Of a DNA stretch of 64,000 nucleotides, positions 23,691 through 35,165 are shown piece by piece (the stretch's first letter is position 1; each line of letters starts with the position of its first letter). A program made the position numbers and the translations under genes. Under the pieces are notes generated by a model. It saw nothing but the letters and a program-made list of their open reading frames with translations. It ran no database searches and was not told the origin of the DNA. This DNA is from Straminergon stramineum (lineage: Eukaryota > Streptophyta > Bryopsida > Hypnales > Calliergonaceae), in NCBI GenBank assembly GCA_963920665.1, contig OY987273.1, positions 15,254,501 through 15,318,500 on the forward strand, read 5' to 3'.

Positions 23691-24442
23691 TCACCACCAC
23701 CTCCCACTTGCTTTTGTAATCTTCTTTTTTACCTCGATAGGTTGGAGCTGATGTTCCCTTCCTTCCCCTTGAAATTTTGGAGGTGCACTTGATGTAGGAC
23801 ATCTACTACTGAGTATGGCATTTTGCATTTGACTTGTGGTTGATCCTAGAAACATGCCACTTGAAGGTGTCATAGTTATTTTCAATGCAATTGTAACATG
23901 TTTTGGGTTTAGGGTCTCCAGTTGTTCGCTTCGGCCCTCCAAAGATTGAAGAGAAGCCATTGTGGACCTTATTCGCACATGTGGCTAAGAGAAGTTTGAT
24001 TTTGTTTGTAAATCTCTAGCATCACCAATCGGTATGTCCAACTTCCTCTTTGTGCTCCCAAAGATTTCTTCTCCTTCCAAGTGTGGTATTCTTGTTCCCA
24101 CCCCCTCAATTCCTGGCAACATGTTCAATGCTTCTGCAATTTTCTTGGAACATCCACTTTGTCTCATAGCTCTAAGTTTGAGCTCCCCTTTCGACGTCTC
24201 CAATCCACATGCATGTCCCATAAAGTATGCCCGGTAGTTCATTATTTGCATCCATGCAAGAATGATGTCATCGCAAGTGGCATCAAACAAATTATTTCCT
24301 TGCTTTTCGAACATTTGAAGTCATTTGTTGTGAACAGTTTTGGACAAATTGTAGAAAGGTAGGTCGGGCATCTCCTCCAAACTCAATTTCTAAAAATCCA
24401 TCTTAAACAATATATGAGTGTCGACATCCAATTTCATTTCGT
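23691..24442 (-). pseudogene. Unrecognised decayed ORF
   Basis: One minus-strand frame can be followed from MKLDVDTHILFK (start near 24442) through 'MPDLPFYNLSKTVHNK', 'GNNLFDATCDDIILAWMQI', 'MGHACGLETSKGELKLRAMR' and 'RKLDIPIGDA' to a Ser/Thr/Pro-rich end 'EVKKKITKASGRWW' at 23691. That is about 250 codons with a TAG, a TGA and another TAG inside. The preserved frame between stops points to a real former gene. I do not recognise the family. It is most likely a transposon ORF or a captured gene, and no catalytic motif is visible. Confidence 0.55.
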
Positions 24443-26106
24443 AGAGATAATAGCCTATGTGTTCATCCAAGACTCATTGCAAATTTAGGATTGTTGTTTG
24501 CATACAAAACAACACATTTATGAATGTTAAAATACTTAAGAGATTCAATTTTTTACAAATGAGAACTAGATAAAATGTATACCTTGTAGGAAAAAGATGA
24601 ACAAGAGACTCTCAAGAGGGGATCCAAGAACTCCTTCTTTAGTGGAAGTCTCCAAGAAAAGGTGTCGCGGCCCTACTAACACCTTATAGCTCCAACCAAA
24701 CTTCAAGAGCCCTTCACAACTTTTAGGGCTCACTATGCTCTAATATCGGTATCACTTAGGCTCAACTAACTAACACTCCACATGCCACGCATTCACAACA
24801 TTAGTTTCCATTTCCAACTCACATTGCTAAATCTTGGTATCGGGACTTCTAGCACGCATCCCACTCGTAGCACTTGGCATGTCACTTGGTGACATAGGGC
24901 GGAACTTCCATCTTACTATCCTAGGTCTCATGGTGGCACTACTTACCATGGTCCAAACCGCCCTTGGTTGTCACCCCACTTCATACTAAGCCTGTTGTGT
25001 ACTTGCTACTCTCACACCAACACTAATTAGGACTCACAATTCGAGACACATGACCAAAGGCCTAGCAAGGAGCGGGACTCCAACCAACCAGTGCCCCAGG
25101 ACACACATACAAGTGACCCAAGGAGCCTTGAAGTTGGTGGTGAAGTTACATCACCACCCATGAGTCACCCAGACTTACCAAGGCTCCAAGAAGGAGTGAG
25201 GAGGGAGACCAAACCCTCCTATAGTACTCTCTGTAGTCTTTGGTAGACCCCCCCCTTGTGGGTCAAAGGAACTTCCCAAACCCCCTTGGGTTTTGGAAGA
25301 CCACCCCGTTTCCAACTGAAATCCCCGAGTTCTCCCTTTGTTTGGACTCCCGAACTTCCAAACGGCGTAACTTTGTTGTCAGGGCTTCAAATCGCACATG
25401 CAAGCCCATTTTGGATATTTACGTGACAAGTAGATGTCGATGGACTGCTTACTTGTCCCATTTGGAAAAGTTCTCACAAAGTTATAGCCCTCCAAAGATT
25501 CGGATTCACTGGGAGTGGCGTCACGCCTTCATCATGGCCCTTCTCTTGGCCATAACTTTTGGATCATGGCTTAGAACCTCGTAATGCTTAGCATTCTAGA
25601 TTCTTTTTCTTTGTAGCTTTTCAATGATATACTACATGCCATGCTTTGTTGAGGGATTCCTTCAGAACCCCTCACATCTAGCCTTTGAGTGTCCCGGCGC
25701 CACTGGGACACCCCTAACTTTGAACGGCCATAACTTCTAGCCTACTAGTCCAAATCATGCGTTCTTTAGACGGTTAGAAGCGTATTCTCAAGAGATTTTC
25801 AAGCATGTATGACATGATACAATGCCCTTCATAACCCAGGCGCTATTCTGCCCTGTTTGCTCGGGAGTCTCTCATTTCTCCCTTCTTAGCCTATTGCAAG
25901 GCTTAGGAAGTCACCTCCAAGGTACCCCTTGCTCACTAAGGCACTTTGGGCACTCCAAGAAGATAGGGGTGTGACAAAATGGATAACATTTGGCAACCCA
26001 AAACCTTTAGTTGGATCCAACTGAGGTCTAAGTGCTTTTTCTTTGAACCTCTTTATTGGATACCCTCTCACGTGGTCTTTCATAATTTCAAAAAAGTTAA
26101 AGTAAT
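24443..26106. other. GC-richer, gene-free stretch
   Basis: Compared with the flanks this 1.6 kb is richer in G+C, with many CACTTGG, CCCC and TCACC words, but no frame is conserved. 'CCCCTAACTTTGAACGGCCA' and 'CCATAACTTCTAGCC'-type phrases recall LTR-type sequence. I cannot show paired ends, so it is left unassigned. Confidence 0.35.
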
Positions 26107-27195
26107 TGTCATACGCACAGTCTAGGCATAAATACCCTTACAACACCAGAACGTTGTAAAATGACTCAAAATATCGTCATAGGGATCCTAGTATGTTGTT
26201 ACAAATATAGATGTTCAGATTTCCTCCTTATTCAATCTGTCCAATTTCTTATTCTCTTCTGGTTGTCTATCTAACAGGAATTCAATCTGGATCTAGCCTG
26301 TCCTGGATTCCAAGTACATCTTCTCTAAATCACTGGTTTTCTATTCCTCTGTTTTACCCTCAAAGGGTCCGCTTTGGATCTTTTAGGGGGGTAGGGACTC
26401 ACTACTCGTATTCTTCACACTCTCTTCTCTCTCTAACTACACAAACTCCCATAACCATGTATTGCAATAGATTAGATAAGGGAACACCTTCACAACTTCC
26501 CAAATGGCCGATCCAGAAAGCATGTCACTTAGGGCCGTTTCTAGCCTCTTCCACTACAACGACAAATCAAAGACACCTAGAACCAGTAGGGGGATTGTTT
26601 CCTTGTTGCTAGACTGATCCTATGGTTGGCAGACCTTCCGGTGAGTGGAGATTTTCCTTTGGCGATTGCTTATCTCCGCACAGAATCATGTTGGATTCTA
26701 GACTTGCATCCACACCACTCCTTGGTTTTGCCGGATTACTGTTCTGGTAATTTAAAGGCACCACGTGCAAGTCCTCATTCACAAGCCTAAACTTCGTCAC
26801 AAACGTACCCTCCCAATTTGATCCAGTTACTGAAGATCCGATTCCTACTTATTCACTCCTTATGCTTCAAGACTCATGCAAACAAACAAGAAAAACTCTG
26901 TGCATAAAGTTGGATCCAGAATGTTCACCTAGTGTCTCAAATTAAAGAAAAGGGATCAAAATAAACAATTGAAAGCACTTGGATGGAATGGGAGGGCAAT
27001 AGTCTTGCCCACCCTTAAAAACCAAAACGAAAAGGCAATAAGCCACCCAAAAATCAGGGCGTCCACACCATGACTCCTTGAGATATTTGGAAAGTCAAAT
27101 GCAAGTGGACCCTAAAAATCTAAAACTCGGGCCCACGCTTGGAAACCCATTCCGAAACTAAAAATTTAGATCCTAATTAACTGAAATCATCCTAA

Positions 27196-27888
27196 CTACT
27201 TCCCCTTCCTTACCTTCTTTGAATTGCTACCACCCTGACTCGTTGATGCCCTGATGGTCGCCTTCATCGGACTCATCTTAATCGTTGCCTAGGTCTGAAC
27301 CCAAAGCGTCATTGGTGGGGGCGAATTGTCATTGTCATCCGATTTTGTTTTGGATCCGATTTGATACTCTTGTTTGTCAGACTTTTCAATGATTTGGACC
27401 TCCTCCTTGTCTTCTTCTCCTATTGGGGACGTCTCATCCAAAACTATCACTCCGCTCTCCTTTTTTGGTGTGTGTTGGTGCATGTGTTTGAAGCTTTCCA
27501 AATGGGTCTAGGCTGGATTTGACATGACTCCAATCCGGTCAATTAGATTGCTATGGATTGGTAATTTGGACATCTTGAAAGCTCCTTCTCAATCAACCAA
27601 GTGGTTGGGACACTCAGTGGAGCGGAAACCTTCAGTGATATGAAAATTGTCTTCTCGCTTGGCTCTCTTTTCGGCTTAGGCACTGTCTTCCCACTCATCC
27701 GTATGGCATTCCATACCTTACTTGAGAAGGGTTTTGTAGATTGAAGGAGGGCAGCCCTTAGATCTTCTGATCGTGGTTGCATTGGAATTGATGGAGTCTG
27801 GTTAATCGGAGTTCCTATAACAAAAGGGAGTTCTAGAAATTGTGTGAATTCCATGATTCGATCCGAATCAAGGTTTCCCAACAATTGG
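27196..27888 (-). pseudogene. Element ORF copy 2, C-terminal part
   Basis: It runs from the break at 27888 to TAG at 27196 on the minus strand. It keeps the segment 'LLGNLDSDRIMEF', a Pro/Ser-rich middle, 'LDETSPIGEEDKEE' and the acidic stretch, then a Lys-rich end 'KKVRKGK', in step with copies 1, 3 and 4. Several stops and small shifts occur. The N-terminal part lies at 31357-32629, beyond the nested copy. Confidence 0.65.
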
Positions 27889-27920
27889 TGTGAGAAGATA
27901 GAAACTTGGAATGACAAGAG

Positions 27921-27932
27921 TTAGTATAAAAT
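27921..27932 (+). promoter_or_regulatory. TATA-like box of element copy 3
   Basis: GTTAGTATAAAATAGAA lies about 35 bp inside the element's 5' end, at the same relative place as the TATA-like run in copy 1. It would drive transcription of the element ORF. A transcription start is not visible from sequence. Confidence 0.5.
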
Positions 27933-28318
27933 AGAACTATTATAGAGTTGAATTTTTTATTTTTTTGGTTAAGCAAACGTAATTAGAATTCGTTAAGCTT
28001 AAATATTACAACTAGTTTGTAGAAATGATGAGGGTATTGTGTAAATAGACCAGAGTCGCATCAGGATAGGTAGAACCTATAGTCTAGGATTCCGACCTAA
28101 GAACCTAGGGAATTGTTACGGCAATGGTCTTCTACCAAGAATAGTGGATAGAACGGCGGGTACTTAAACCCTTGTCACCTCTATTTTTTATTTTTTTTCT
28201 TGTAGATTTTTGCACTCATGTAGTTGAATGAAAGAGTCGTGAGTTAGTGACCGCGTTAGGAAGAGGAAAGTGAGGATGATGCTATCCACACCGGATCTAT
28301 ATTTAGTTATGGTATTTG

Positions 28319-30270
28319 ATGGCAGAAGGTAGTAGCTATAAGCATACAATCACGACTCGAATGGTTTGTCTTGCCATCCTACTGATCTGAACATCTGGAA
28401 ACAATTAGAGGAAGACCTAGTGAGCATAGGGTGTATCAAGTTGATACGGAGGTCGTGGACCCTTAGGAATGAGGAGATGATTCAAGAGCTCATCGTAGAA
28501 GCTCCTAATCAATAAAAGATGATGGTGATAGGTCGACCCGTAACTTGGACAGAGGATGTTTGGGCGGAAGTCTATGGATTCTAAAAGAACAAATCCGGAC
28601 TAGCCTCCTGAGCAAAGAAGTTTACGACTAGAAAGTTTAAAAGTCCGGCTTATGCAAAGGAGGGGTATGCTATCAATGACTGTAAGGACGAGAGGCATAG
28701 ACAAGTGTTAGAATTTCTCATTCCAATCTTGTATCTAGAAAAGCCTACCCGGGTTATGGTCACAGTAGCCAACACCATCTTTGGGGCGATGGAAAGTAGA
28801 CTCATGCATTGGGGGAAGGTTATCAAGGGCATGGTATCCAAACTTGTTGACCATGTTGGAAAAACCAAGCTTAGTCCCATTAGCCTTTACTTGTTCCATC
28901 TCTACCACCAAGTAGAGGTTTTGAGTAGTGACGAGATGATAGAGTATAATACTAGATTAGCTTTTTTGCAATATGGTCTCATGAGCGAAGTTGAGACAGA
29001 TCAGCTTAAATCCGAAGACGAAGAGCCAAAAAAGGAGGAGCAACTTGTTGACCATAGGGAAAGGAGGAGGAAGTCCACCAATTTGGCATCACGAGGAAAG
29101 CTGCCTATTTAGGAGAAGTTGAAGGAAAAAGGTTCGGCATTCTACTAGATTGGAATTGAATGGGTATTGCAAGCGCAAGAATACCATGACAACTTGGTGG
29201 AGCTCTTGATCGACATTGCCAAGGAGAAAAATGTCGAATCAAAGAGAGTCTTGGACGAAGTGAAGCAATTGTTAAATCCTGATGAATTGAGACAAAAGGA
29301 TAAGCAAATCCGGAACCTAGAGAAGGAGCGGGATAACCTCCAATCCCGAGTGAATTGGGCAAATGGAGAGCTTGCAACATCAAAGCAGAGAGAGAATGAG
29401 GCTCTCCAACTCATCAAGAACATTTTCAGTGTGGTGGCAAGACTAGCAAAAGTCATCAACAAAGCCGCCTTCTTCCAAGACTAGTTAATTCAAGAGGGGC
29501 ATGTAACCGGATCGAAGATAGTGACGATCTTGGTTGACTTTTCAGCCTGGATGGAAACAATGTTGAAGGAGATGTCATAATTGTTGGGGTGCGTAGATGT
29601 GGATTCGGTCATGGACTTCACGCAATTTCCAAAACTTCCTTTTGTTATGGGAACTCCAGTGAAGCAGAATTCATCAGTTCTGCCATAGCCATGATTGGAA
29701 GGGTTGAAAGATGCCCTTCATTAATCTATAAAACTTTTCTCTAGTCAAGTACGGAATGCCATATGGGGAAGTGGGAAGACAATACTTGAGTCGTAAAGGG
29801 AGCCTAATGTACCAAGAGATGTGGTACCATTGGAAGTTTCCACCTCACCAATTGTCCCAACCACCTGACAAACTAAGAAAGATGCTTTTAAGACACCTGG
29901 ATTGCTAGTCTAGAGCAATCTAATTGACTGGCTGAGAGCCATGACGAATCCAACCCGAACCCATCTGGAAAGCTTCGAGCATATGTAGCAATCCCTACCA
30001 AGGAAGGAGAGAACGACAATCATGCTAGATGAGACGTCCCCAAAAGAAAAAGAAAAAGGAGAAGGGGAGGTCCAAATCATTGGGAAGTCCAACAAAGAGG
30101 AGTATCAAACTAGAAAAGAGACAAAATCGAAGGAAGAGGAGGATTTGCCACTAGTGATGCACAAGATTTAGACCCAGGCAATAGTCAAGATAATTATGGT
30201 GAAGGCAGCCAGCAGGGCACCAATAACTCAGGGCAGTAGTAGTTCAAAGAAAGCGAGGAAGACGAAGTAG
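28319..30270 (+). pseudogene. Element ORF copy 3
   Basis: It starts at ATG 28319 (MAEGSSYKH) and ends at TAG 30268-30270 after 'SSSSKKARKTK'. About 650 codons can be aligned to the other copies. One base is lost near 28370, shifting the frame before 'QLEEDL'. Two long open stretches remain: 28705-29112, with 'VTVANTIFGAMES' and 'YLFHLYHQVEVL' then the Glu/Lys-rich linker, and 29167-29484, the coiled coil 'KDKQIRNLEKERDNL'. More than ten stops follow. Several fall where relatives have Gln, for example 'EM(stop)LLG' for RQLLG and 'HKI(stop)TQ' for KIQT. The protein function is unknown to me. Confidence 0.7.
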
Positions 30271-31356
30271 TTAGTTAATTTCAATTAGTGAAGATTTGAA
30301 CTTTTAAATCTTGACGGGTTTCCAAGCGTGGGCCTGAGTTTTGGATTTTTAGGATCCACTTGCACTTTCCAGATTTCTCGGGAGGTCATTGAGTGGATGC
30401 CATGATTTCAAGGTGGATTTTTTTCCTTTTGTTTTTGGTTCTTAAGGGTGGGTAGGTTTGTTGCCCTCTCATTCTATCCTAGCACTTACAATTGTTTATT
30501 TTGTTCTCTTTTTGTAATCTGAACCACCAAGTGGACATTTGGATTCCAACTTTATGCACAGAGTTTGGCATGTGTGTTTGCATGAGTGTTGAGGTGTAAG
30601 AGTGAGTGAGAAAGGAGGACTCCGAGTCTTGGGTGACTAGAGTTGATTGGGAGGGAATGTTTGTGGCATAGTTTAGGCTTGTGAATGAGGACTTGTGCGC
30701 GTTGCCTTTAAATTACCGGAACGGTAATCTGGTAAATAATGGTGTGGATGCGGGTCCGAAATCCAATGTGATTCCATGTAGAAATAAGCAACCACCAATT
30801 GGGAAAATCCCCACTCACCCATAAGGTCTACCAACCATAGGATTAATCTAGAAAATGACAAACAATCCCCTATCAATTTTGGGTGTCTTCAATCTATTGT
30901 TGTAGTGGGAGGGATTGGAAACTGCCCTAGGTGACCTACTTTCCGGATCGGCCATGTGGGAAGTTGTGAGGGTGTTCCCTTGTCTAATCCATTGCAACAC
31001 TTTGTTATGGGAGTTTGTATAGTTAGAGAGAGACGAGAGTGTGAGGAATATGAGTGGTGAGTCCTGGCTCCTCTACAAGATCAAAAACGGACCCTGTAAG
31101 GATAAAATAGAGGAATAGAAAACCAATGTTTCAAAGAAGACAAAACTAGAATCCGGGAGAGGCTAGATCTAGATTGAATTCCAGATAGATAGAATTTCCG
31201 AAAAAGAAAGTAAGGGTTGGATGAAGTGAATAAGGAGGAAATCCGGATAACCTTAGCTTGTAACAACATACTAGAATCCTCTAGGACAATATTTTGAGTT
31301 ATTTTACAATGTTCTGATGTTGTAAGGGAACTTATACCTAGACTGTGTGTACAATA

Positions 31357-32629
31357 GTTGGTGTATCTCCTGCAGCACTATTTCTATTAATATTTGACTA
31401 TTTTTGGGCTGGAAAGTCAACTAGGATTGTCCCTATCTTCGATCTAGTCAAATGCCCTTCTTGGATTAATTGGTAGTTGAAGAAGGCGGCCTTGGTGATG
31501 ACCTCTGATGGTTCTACTATCAAGCTGGTCAAGCTCTTGATAAGCTGGAGAGCCTCCTTCTACTTCGATGCTACGACCTCTCCATCACCCAATTCACCCG
31601 GGATTGGAGGTCATCTCATTCCTTCTCTAAGTTCCAAATCTTCTCCTCCTTTCCCCTCAACTCATCCAAACTCAACCATTGCTTGACTTTGTCCAAGGCT
31701 TTATGGGGCCCGACCCTTAGTTCTTCAGTGACTTCGATCAAGAGATCTACCATGTTGTCGTGGTATTGCTTTGCCTACATCATCCACTCAATTCCAGCAT
31801 TGTAGAATGTCGAAACTCCTCCCTTTTGCTTCTCCGGAATCAAAAACTTTTCTCGAGAGGCTAGATCAATGGGCTTCCTCTGCTTTTCCCTATGGTCAAC
31901 AAGTGGCTCTTCCTCCTTTGGCTCTTCGTCTTCGGATTCTAGTTGATTCGGCTTGACTTCACTTGTGAGGCCATACTTCAAGAGCGTGGATCCGGTGTTA
32001 TACTCTATCATTTCTTTACTACTCAAAACCTTTGCCTGGTGGTAAAGATGAAAGAGATACAAACTAATGGGGATATGCTTACCCTTTTTGACATGATCAA
32101 CCAGTTTGGTCACTACACCTGCGATAACCTTCTTCCAATGCACAAGTTTGTTTTCCATTGCCTTGAAGATAGTATTGGCCACCGTGACTGTAACCCAAGT
32201 AGGCTTCTTCGAATACGAAATCAAGATCAAGAATTCTAACACCCACCTATGCCTCTTGTCCTTACAGTCACTAATAGCATAACCCTCCTTTGCATTAGCC
32301 GAACTCCTAAATTTTCCGACCGCGTACTTATCTGCTCTGGAGGCTAGTCCGGATCCTTTTCTTTCTAACCAATAGACTTCTGCCCAAATATCCTCTATCC
32401 AAGCTATAGGTCGACCCCTCACTGTCAACTTGTACTGATTCAGAGCTCCTACAATCAATTCTTGAATCATCTCCTCATTCTTAAGGCTCCACAGTCTTTG
32501 TATCAACCCAAGACACCCGATACACATTAGATCTTCCTCTAACTGCTTCCGGATGTTCAAATCAATAGGAATGGCAAGACAAACCATTCAGGCCGTGACC
32601 ATATGTTTATGGCTACTACCCTCCGCCAT
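31357..32629 (-). pseudogene. Element ORF copy 2, N-terminal part
   Basis: This is the best-preserved N-terminal half of the family. It starts at ATG 32629 (MAEGSSHKHMVTA), has one TGA after 13 codons, and is then open for 270 codons (32587-31775). The open part contains 'QLEEDLMCIGCLGLIQRLW', 'MIQELIVGALNQYKLTVRG', 'KGSGLASRADKYAVGKFR', 'EGYAISDCKDKRHRW', 'VTVANTIFKAMEN' and 'ISLYLFHLYHQAKVL', ending in a Glu/Lys-rich linker. Here the codon before YKL is CAG, where copies 1 and 4 have TAG. Downstream the frame is broken but still traceable to the nested-insertion junction. Confidence 0.7.
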
Positions 32630-33099
32630 AGAATGTCGATAGACAAGATACAAATCCGACGTGGATATCACCGACCTCACTCTTCGCTCCCTGATGTGGT
32701 CACTAACTCACCACTCTTTCACTCAACTATATGAGCATAGAGTGCTATGAAACAAAGAGGAAGAAAAATGGAGGTGGCGATGGGTTTAAGTACTCGATGA
32801 TTTGTCAACGGTTCCCAACGGAGAAAGGGTAGAAGGCCATTCTTGTAACGGTACTCTAGATTCCTAGGCTAGAACTCTAGGTTATAGGTTCTACCTATCT
32901 AGGTCATTTTTGGATTCTGGGTCTGACTTTGGTTTGGTTACAGAACATCCATTATGTTTCTACTAACTAATTTTAAAGTTCAAGCCTAGTTGACTCTAAT
33001 TTTGTTTGCCTAACCAAAAAAATTTAACTCTATCCTAGTTCTATGTTATCCTAATTCAATCCATTCCAAATTTCCGTATTCCCACATGACCCCTTTTTC

Positions 33100-33490
33100 A
33101 AATGTGAGAGTCCCTACAAACATCATCTTCTTCATCTTCTGAATTCAATTGCAATTTGTATTTCTTGACTTGGGATTTATTTACCCTAGTGGCAAGCCAT
33201 ACGCCTTGACGGTCTTCCCACTACATGGATCCGTTTGGAAATGTAGACTTTATTCTATACAGTCCCATCCATTTGGTGTGCAACTTTCTTGAAAAAATCC
33301 AGTAGTGACTGTTAAAAAACAACACTAGTCTTCCTACCTTAATTCCGTGATCTACCAGAAGTCTCTTATCATGATCCACCTTTGGATATCTTTGATCTGT
33401 GAGGTAGTCAATGATATCCTGAAATTCCAGACTGCCTTCTTCACTAAGGTGAAACACTAGTACTTCCTTTTGTTCCAGGAATTCATCCAC
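33100..33490 (-). pseudogene. Ty3/gypsy pol remnant: linker and integrase C-terminus
   Basis: The minus-strand frame 33490-33221 (about 90 codons) holds 'DEFLEQKE' and 'FQDIIDYLTDQRYP', typical of the stretch after RNase H in gypsy pol, then jumps to 'LVLFFNSHYW', 'FSRKLHTKWMGLYRI' and 'PNGSM', the integrase C-terminal (GPY/F-like) region. The integrase zinc finger and DDE core, normally several hundred codons between these, are missing. So this is an internally deleted, dead copy. It belongs with the RNase H/RT remains at 34006-35165, from which the TIR element separates it. Confidence 0.75.
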
Positions 33491-33507
33491 ATTAGAAAAA
33501 ATATGAA

Positions 33508-34005
33508 CCCTCTAAGGGGCTGTGATTCTTGGATAGTAGGGAATGGCAGGGAACAGTGGCCGGAAAAAAAAAATTCCCACAAAAAAAACAAAAAACAAAA
33601 ACAAATTATTTTTTAATTATTTTTCACCGGCCAGCGAACTACAGAGCCTCATTCACACGGGACAGTTCAAATCAAGAATTAAAAAAAGGTTAAAAAAATA
33701 ATTAAAACATTAATCTTAAAATAAATTCAAAATTACAAAATTGTGAGATCTGATGTGGCATTAGTGCGACCACGTCAGATTGCTATTATTATTTTTATAT
33801 TATTTTTTATATTATTTTTATATTTTTAAATATTTTTTTATTAAAAAATATTCATTTTTAAATATTTTTAAATTCTTAAATATTTTTTAAATATTTTTTT
33901 ATTGTGGTACTATTCATCATTGATGATGAATAGTGACCACTATTCCTCCAAGGGGCTGTGCATTCCTTTGAGGGGAACTTCTCACTGTGAAGCAGCCCCT
34001 TTGAG
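33508..34005. mobile_element. TIR DNA element inserted in gypsy pol
   Basis: The left end CCCTCTAAGGGGCTGTG and the right end CAGCCCCTTTGAGGG are inverted repeats of about 15 bp. The element splits the pol frame between '...EYPLEKIS' and '...NVDEFLEQ'. Flanks read TTCAG and TTCAT on the coding strand, a possible 5-bp duplication. It holds an A/T-only interior, a stem-loop ACTATTCATCA-TTGA-TGATGAATAGT near 33908-33933, a second internal copy of the terminal GGGGCTGTG word near 33952, and no ORF. Superfamily unassigned. Confidence 0.65.
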
Positions 34006-35165
34006 GGCTGAAATTTTTTCTAATGGATACTCAACTGAAATGTCCTCCAATGCATTCCATCCTTGATATCTTGATAAGAAGTCAACATTCCTATTGGACT
34101 TTCCAGACTTTACCACCACTTTGTAATTGAACTCTTGAAGCAATAGTACCTACCTTGCTATCCTTCTAGAAAGGTCCAATTTGTTCACCAAGTACTTCAA
34201 AGAATCATGATCCATGTGGAACATGATTCAGTATCCAAGTAGATAGTGTCGGAATTTCTTAGCAGCATACACCATCGCCAAGGCCTCTCGTTCCGTCATA
34301 ATGCATTTCTTTTCTGCTAGGCTCGTCTGCCTGCTGTAATAATATGTTGGGCACTCCCTTTGATCTTATTGTATTGCTAGAGAATGGCACCTAGGCACCA
34401 TCTAGAAGCATCCAAAATGACATGGAATTCCTTTGTCCAATCTAGTGTAGACAAGATGGGGGCTTTGACCAAAGCTAATTTTAAGTCTTCAAAAGCCTTC
34501 TACTTTTCCGAACTCCAACTGAACTCCATATCCTTCTTCAGCAACTCAACTAGTAGTGTTGCCTTCCGTGCATAGCCCTCGATGAAGCGTGGGTAGTAAC
34601 CCACACACCCAAGAAATCCTCGAATTTTTCATACACACGTCCAGGTAGTAAGGGCAAGTATAGTTTTCACCTTGTTTGTATCTACTTCCAACCCTTTTTG
34701 GCTCACGACGTGTCCTAATAGAGTATTGGATATCATACCAAAGAAACACTTCCTCAGATGTAGTTTAAGATTTGTCTTCCTACATCTTTGAAATGTCTTC
34801 CCTAAATACTTAAGATGAGACACTCAGGAACTAAATACGACAAAATCATCAATGAATACCTCTAGGAAATGTTGTAAAAAATCCTGAAAGATATCCGTCA
34901 ATGTGATGTTTTTCTTGACAGAAAAACATGGGCTTGTTGAATTGGTTGTCCCAAAAAATCCATTCCAAAAAATCTAGGCATGTCACCAAAAATGTGCGTT
35001 TCTTATAGTGATCTATGTCAAAGAGAACAATTAGGAATATAAGATTACAGAGGAAAATCTCACTTCTAAAAACAACTAGACCAAAATCTTTAAGTCCTAC
35101 ACAAGAAAAAAGATTCATGATGGGAGTTTGTCGCTCATGAAGAAATGTAGGTTGTGGCACTATCA
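34006..35165 (-). pseudogene. Ty3/gypsy pol remnant: reverse transcriptase and RNase H
   Basis: Minus-strand pieces in several frames line up in pol order. RT: 'TDIFQDFLQHFLEVFIDDF' near 34845-34900 (FIDD in place of the usual Y-x-D-D), then 'HLKYLGKTFQRCRKTNLKL', 'KCFFGMISNTLLGHVVSQKG' and 'VDTNKVKTI', then 'GCVGYY'-like. RNase H: 'VILDASRW', 'TEREALAMVYAAKKFRHYLL', 'DHDSLKYLVNKLDLSRR'. Frameshifts and stops are frequent, and the N-terminal RT, protease and gag are absent. No LTR was found near it. The element is dead. A second copy of the RT stretch is at about 45650-45760. Confidence 0.8.

Larger units (their letters stand above)
27889..31356 (+). mobile_element. 3.5-kb element copy 3, nested in copy 2
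   Basis: Reading left to right, it starts TGTGAGAAGATAG (27889) and ends ...GTGTGTACAATA (31356), 3468 bp. It is flanked by ATTGG (27884-27888) and GTTGG (31357-31361), a 5-bp duplication with one change. It lies opposite to copy 2 and interrupts copy 2's ORF between the codons for 'QLLG' and the preceding coiled-coil segment. It carries a TATA-like box at 27925, ORF 28319-30270 and a 1.1-kb tail that is the reverse complement of the tail at 26107-27195. The inverted tails flank the central region as a long inverted repeat. Confidence 0.82.
26107..33086 (-). mobile_element. 3.5-kb element copy 2 (host), split by copy 3
   Basis: The left part 26107-27888 starts TGTCATACGCACAGTC and holds the non-coding tail plus the ORF's C-terminal half. 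The right part 31357-33086 holds the ORF's N-terminal half and leader and ends at ...CCCACA. With copy 3 and one copy of the target duplication removed, the parts sum to about 3.5 kb, the size of copies 1 and 4, and the coding frame meets across the junction in the conserved region. The outer flanks GTAAT and TGACC do not match, so either the duplication has decayed or one end is slightly misplaced. The right end adjoins gypsy pol remains. Confidence 0.75.

Noticed and set aside
33508..34005. PIF/Harbinger assignment from the GGGGCTG terminus
   Set aside because: The flanks do not show the expected 3-bp TAA/TTA duplication once the gypsy frame is used to place the ends.
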